NCBI RefSeq assembly: GCF_022698165.1
Contig: NZ_JALDAY010000001.1
Span: 620,001 to 684,000, forward strand
Reading direction: 5' to 3'
From: Streptomyces cylindrosporus
GTDB taxonomy: Bacteria; Actinomycetota; Actinomycetes; Streptomycetales; Streptomycetaceae
Length of the DNA: 64,000 nt
The position numbers and the translations under genes are program-made. The first letter of the stretch is position 1. Every line of letters begins with the position of its first letter. Of the stretch, positions 62,558 to 64,000 are shown piece after piece. The notes beneath the pieces were generated by a model. That model was not told the origin of the DNA. It ran no database searches and saw only the letters and a program-made list of their open reading frames with translations.

Positions 62558-62845
62558 TCAGTGACGCTGCATGCGGCCCGCGATCGCGTGGCCGACGAAG
62601 AGGTAGACCACCGCCGCGAGGCCGTAGCCGGCGACCACGCGGGCCCAGGCCTTGTCGAAGGTGAACAGGTCACGCGACCAGCCCGCCAGCCAGTTGGCCA
62701 CGTCATGGACGAACTGCACCAGTTCATTGGCGCGGTTGGCGTCCAGCAGGTACATCACAATCCACAGGCCCAGGATGAGGGCCATGATGTCGGCGACGAT
62801 CGCCACGACCGCGCCGGCCCGATTGCCACTGCTATATCGAGACAT
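62558..62845 (-). CDS. Small membrane protein
   Basis: 95 residues. Two hydrophobic helices (VVAIVADIMALILGLWIVMY and VVAGYGLAAVVYLFVGHAIA) flank an amphipathic loop with WLAGWSRDLFTFDKAW. Function unknown; the pattern is common in streptomycete envelope proteins. GGAAA lies upstream of the ATG. It is convergent with the toroid gene and divergent from the lipoprotein gene. Confidence 0.7.
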   Translation of the reverse strand: MSRYSSGNRAGAVVAIVADIMALILGLWIVMYLLDANRANELVQFVHDVANWLAGWSRDLFTFDKAWARVVAGYGLAAVVYLFVGHAIAGRMQRH

Positions 62846-62889
62846 GCTTTCCGGATTGCCGCAGCTTCCGGAATGAAACCCTTGTGTGA

Positions 62890-62903
62890 AACCCGAACGG
62901 GTT
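62890..62903. promoter_or_regulatory. Short palindrome AACCCG-AA-CGGGTT
   Basis: A perfect 6-bp inverted repeat in the divergent space between the small membrane protein and the lipoprotein-like gene. It could be an operator or a small hairpin; there is no further evidence. Confidence 0.4.
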
Positions 62904-62983
62904 CGCCCGAGTGGCGGACAGCGCCGGCCCGGGGCAGGCTGCCGGAGGAACACCGACTCGGGGAGAACACCCCGGAGGACCCC

Positions 62984-63556
62984 GTGCCCGTACCGATACG
63001 GCGCCTCTTCGTGGCGCTCACCCTCTGCTGCGCCCTGCTCGCGACCGCCACAGCCTGCGGAAACAGCGGAACCGACGCCGCCCAGGACACCGCAGCGGTC
63101 GTGGCCGCCGCCGACACCCCCAGCCCCACCAGCTCGGCCGAACGCCAGAAGTTCGCCAAGACCCGCTTCGTGGCGAACGCCGGGCTCGCGGCCGGGGCGA
63201 CGTACCAGTGGATCGTGAAGCCCTGGAAGGCCGGCAAGTTCAAGAAGGGCACCAAGGGGCGCAAGTTCGCCCTGGTGAAGGCGGGGCTCGCGGGCGCGTT
63301 CGCGTACAACCGGCTCAAGGCGGCCATCCGCAACGCCCAGGGCGACCCGACCCTCTCCAAGGCGCTGGCACCCCTGAGCTCCGGCATCGACGCCCTCAAG
63401 GACCTCCCGTCGAAACTCCGCAAGGGCGACTCGGCCGACGACGCGGCCGGCTCCTTCGACGACATCATCAACAAGGTCAAGGACGCCGGAAAGAGCGCGG
63501 GCGCCGAGGTGACGAACCAGGTCCCGTCGGCCGGCCAACTGGCGGGCGGCAGCTAG
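62984..63556 (+). CDS. Putative lipoprotein or secreted protein of unknown function
   Basis: 190 residues. Starts VPVPIRRLFVALTLCCALLA followed by TATACGNSGTD, a signal segment whose Cys could be lipidated (weak lipobox ATAC). The mature part is basic and helical (KFKKGTKGRKFALVKAGLAG), ending in a helical SLSKALAPLSSGIDALKDLP region. No family recognised. GTG 62984 has CGGAGG 5 nt upstream. Its stop overlaps that of the convergent oxidoreductase gene. Confidence 0.6.
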   Translation: MPVPIRRLFVALTLCCALLATATACGNSGTDAAQDTAAVVAAADTPSPTSSAERQKFAKTRFVANAGLAAGATYQWIVKPWKAGKFKKGTKGRKFALVKAGLAGAFAYNRLKAAIRNAQGDPTLSKALAPLSSGIDALKDLPSKLRKGDSADDAAGSFDDIINKVKDAGKSAGAEVTNQVPSAGQLAGGS

Positions 63557-64000
63557 GAGTTCAGCTCCGCCAGCACCCGCAGCGACTCCCGGTCGGGGGC
63601 CAGTGCCAGCAGGTCCGTCACCGGCCCCTTCCGCCACAACTCCAGCCGCTCCGCGATCCGTTCGCGCGGGCCGACCAGCGAGATCTCGTCCGCGAAGGCA
63701 TCCGGCACGGCCAGCACGGCCTCCTCCCTCCGCCCCTCCAGGAACAGCCGCTGAATGTGCCGCGCCTCCTCCTCGTAGCCCATCCGCGCCATCAGGTCGG
63801 CATGGAAGTTGCGGGACGCGTGCCCCATGCCGCCGATGTAGAAGCCGAGCATGGTCTTGACCGGCAGCAGCCCCTCGGCGACGTCGGCACAGACCTGGAC
63901 GCGGGCGAGCGGGGCGACGAGGAAGCCCGGCGGAAGCGCCTCGACTGCCGCTCCGTACGCGTCCGGACGGCTCGGCGACCAGTACAGCGGCAGCCACCCG
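63553..64000 (-). CDS. LLM-class (F420-dependent) oxidoreductase, C-terminal part
   Basis: Only the last 148 residues lie in the window; the start is beyond base 64000. LGFYIGGMGHASRNFHADLM and ISLVGPRERIAERLELWRKG are characteristic of actinobacterial luciferase-like monooxygenases of the F420-dependent group, a TIM-barrel flavin or F420 enzyme. Substrate unknown. Stop codons overlap tail to tail with the lipoprotein-like gene. Confidence 0.85.
   Translation of the reverse strand, partial: GWLPLYWSPSRPDAYGAAVEALPPGFLVAPLARVQVCADVAEGLLPVKTMLGFYIGGMGHASRNFHADLMARMGYEEEARHIQRLFLEGRREEAVLAVPDAFADEISLVGPRERIAERLELWRKGPVTDLLALAPDRESLRVLAELNS

Overview
The window looks like a stretch of a Streptomyces (or close actinomycete) chromosome. 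G+C is very high with strong third-position G/C bias. GTG and TTG starts are common, genes are tightly packed, and there are typical actinobacterial families (XRE/DUF397/ATPase triad, WYL and HxlR regulators, LLM-type oxidoreductase, vanHAX). I see no rRNA, tRNA, insertion sequence or CRISPR array.

Layout. 1-18 kb is mostly ordinary accessory and housekeeping genes: transporters, acetyltransferases, a PhoD-like phosphatase, a secreted nuclease, a Mn riboswitch with its TMEM165/GDT1 exporter, an EmrB/QacA pump with a fused winged-helix tail, regulators and methyltransferases. 18.5-24 kb has a GT87-PAP2 fusion, a LuxR regulator and a flavin monooxygenase. 23.7-26.4 kb is a divergent cyp125/fadA5-like pair. 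26.4-34.6 kb is regulator-rich and holds two gene remnants (an ABC ATPase and a flavin hydroxylase). 34.7-39.9 kb is a glycopeptide-resistance block, vanH-vanA-vanX-murF plus convergent vanK, with no vanRS or vanJ here. 42.6-48.3 kb is a five-gene ECF-transporter operon behind a cobalamin riboswitch. 48.3-52.2 kb has a kinase, a SpoIIE phosphatase and an NB-ARC regulator. 52.3-62.5 kb holds a metallo-hydrolase, aldehyde dehydrogenase, ferredoxin, P450, MFS pump, a KstR-like TetR regulator and a glycosyltransferase-methyltransferase-toroid operon.

Three systems stand out. (1) The riboswitch-controlled ECF operon encodes two membrane-anchored surface proteins. One is an alpha/alpha-toroid protein and the other a small domain resembling the transcobalamin beta domain. 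Together they suggest a two-piece bacterial transcobalamin feeding an ECF vitamin B12 transporter. (2) A KstR-like regulator and four matches to the KstR box (TnnAACnnGTTnnA) tie together promoters spread over 34 kb: cyp125/fadA5, MBL hydrolase/aldehyde dehydrogenase-ferredoxin-P450, and kstR/glycosyltransferase operon. This points to a steroid- or isoprenoid-side-chain oxidation regulon outside its usual mycobacterial setting. (3) The vanH and vanK genes share nearly the same ungapped promoter and first codons, which marks out probable VanR target sequence although no vanR is present in the window.

All family assignments come from reading motifs and remembered family sequences. No database search was run.
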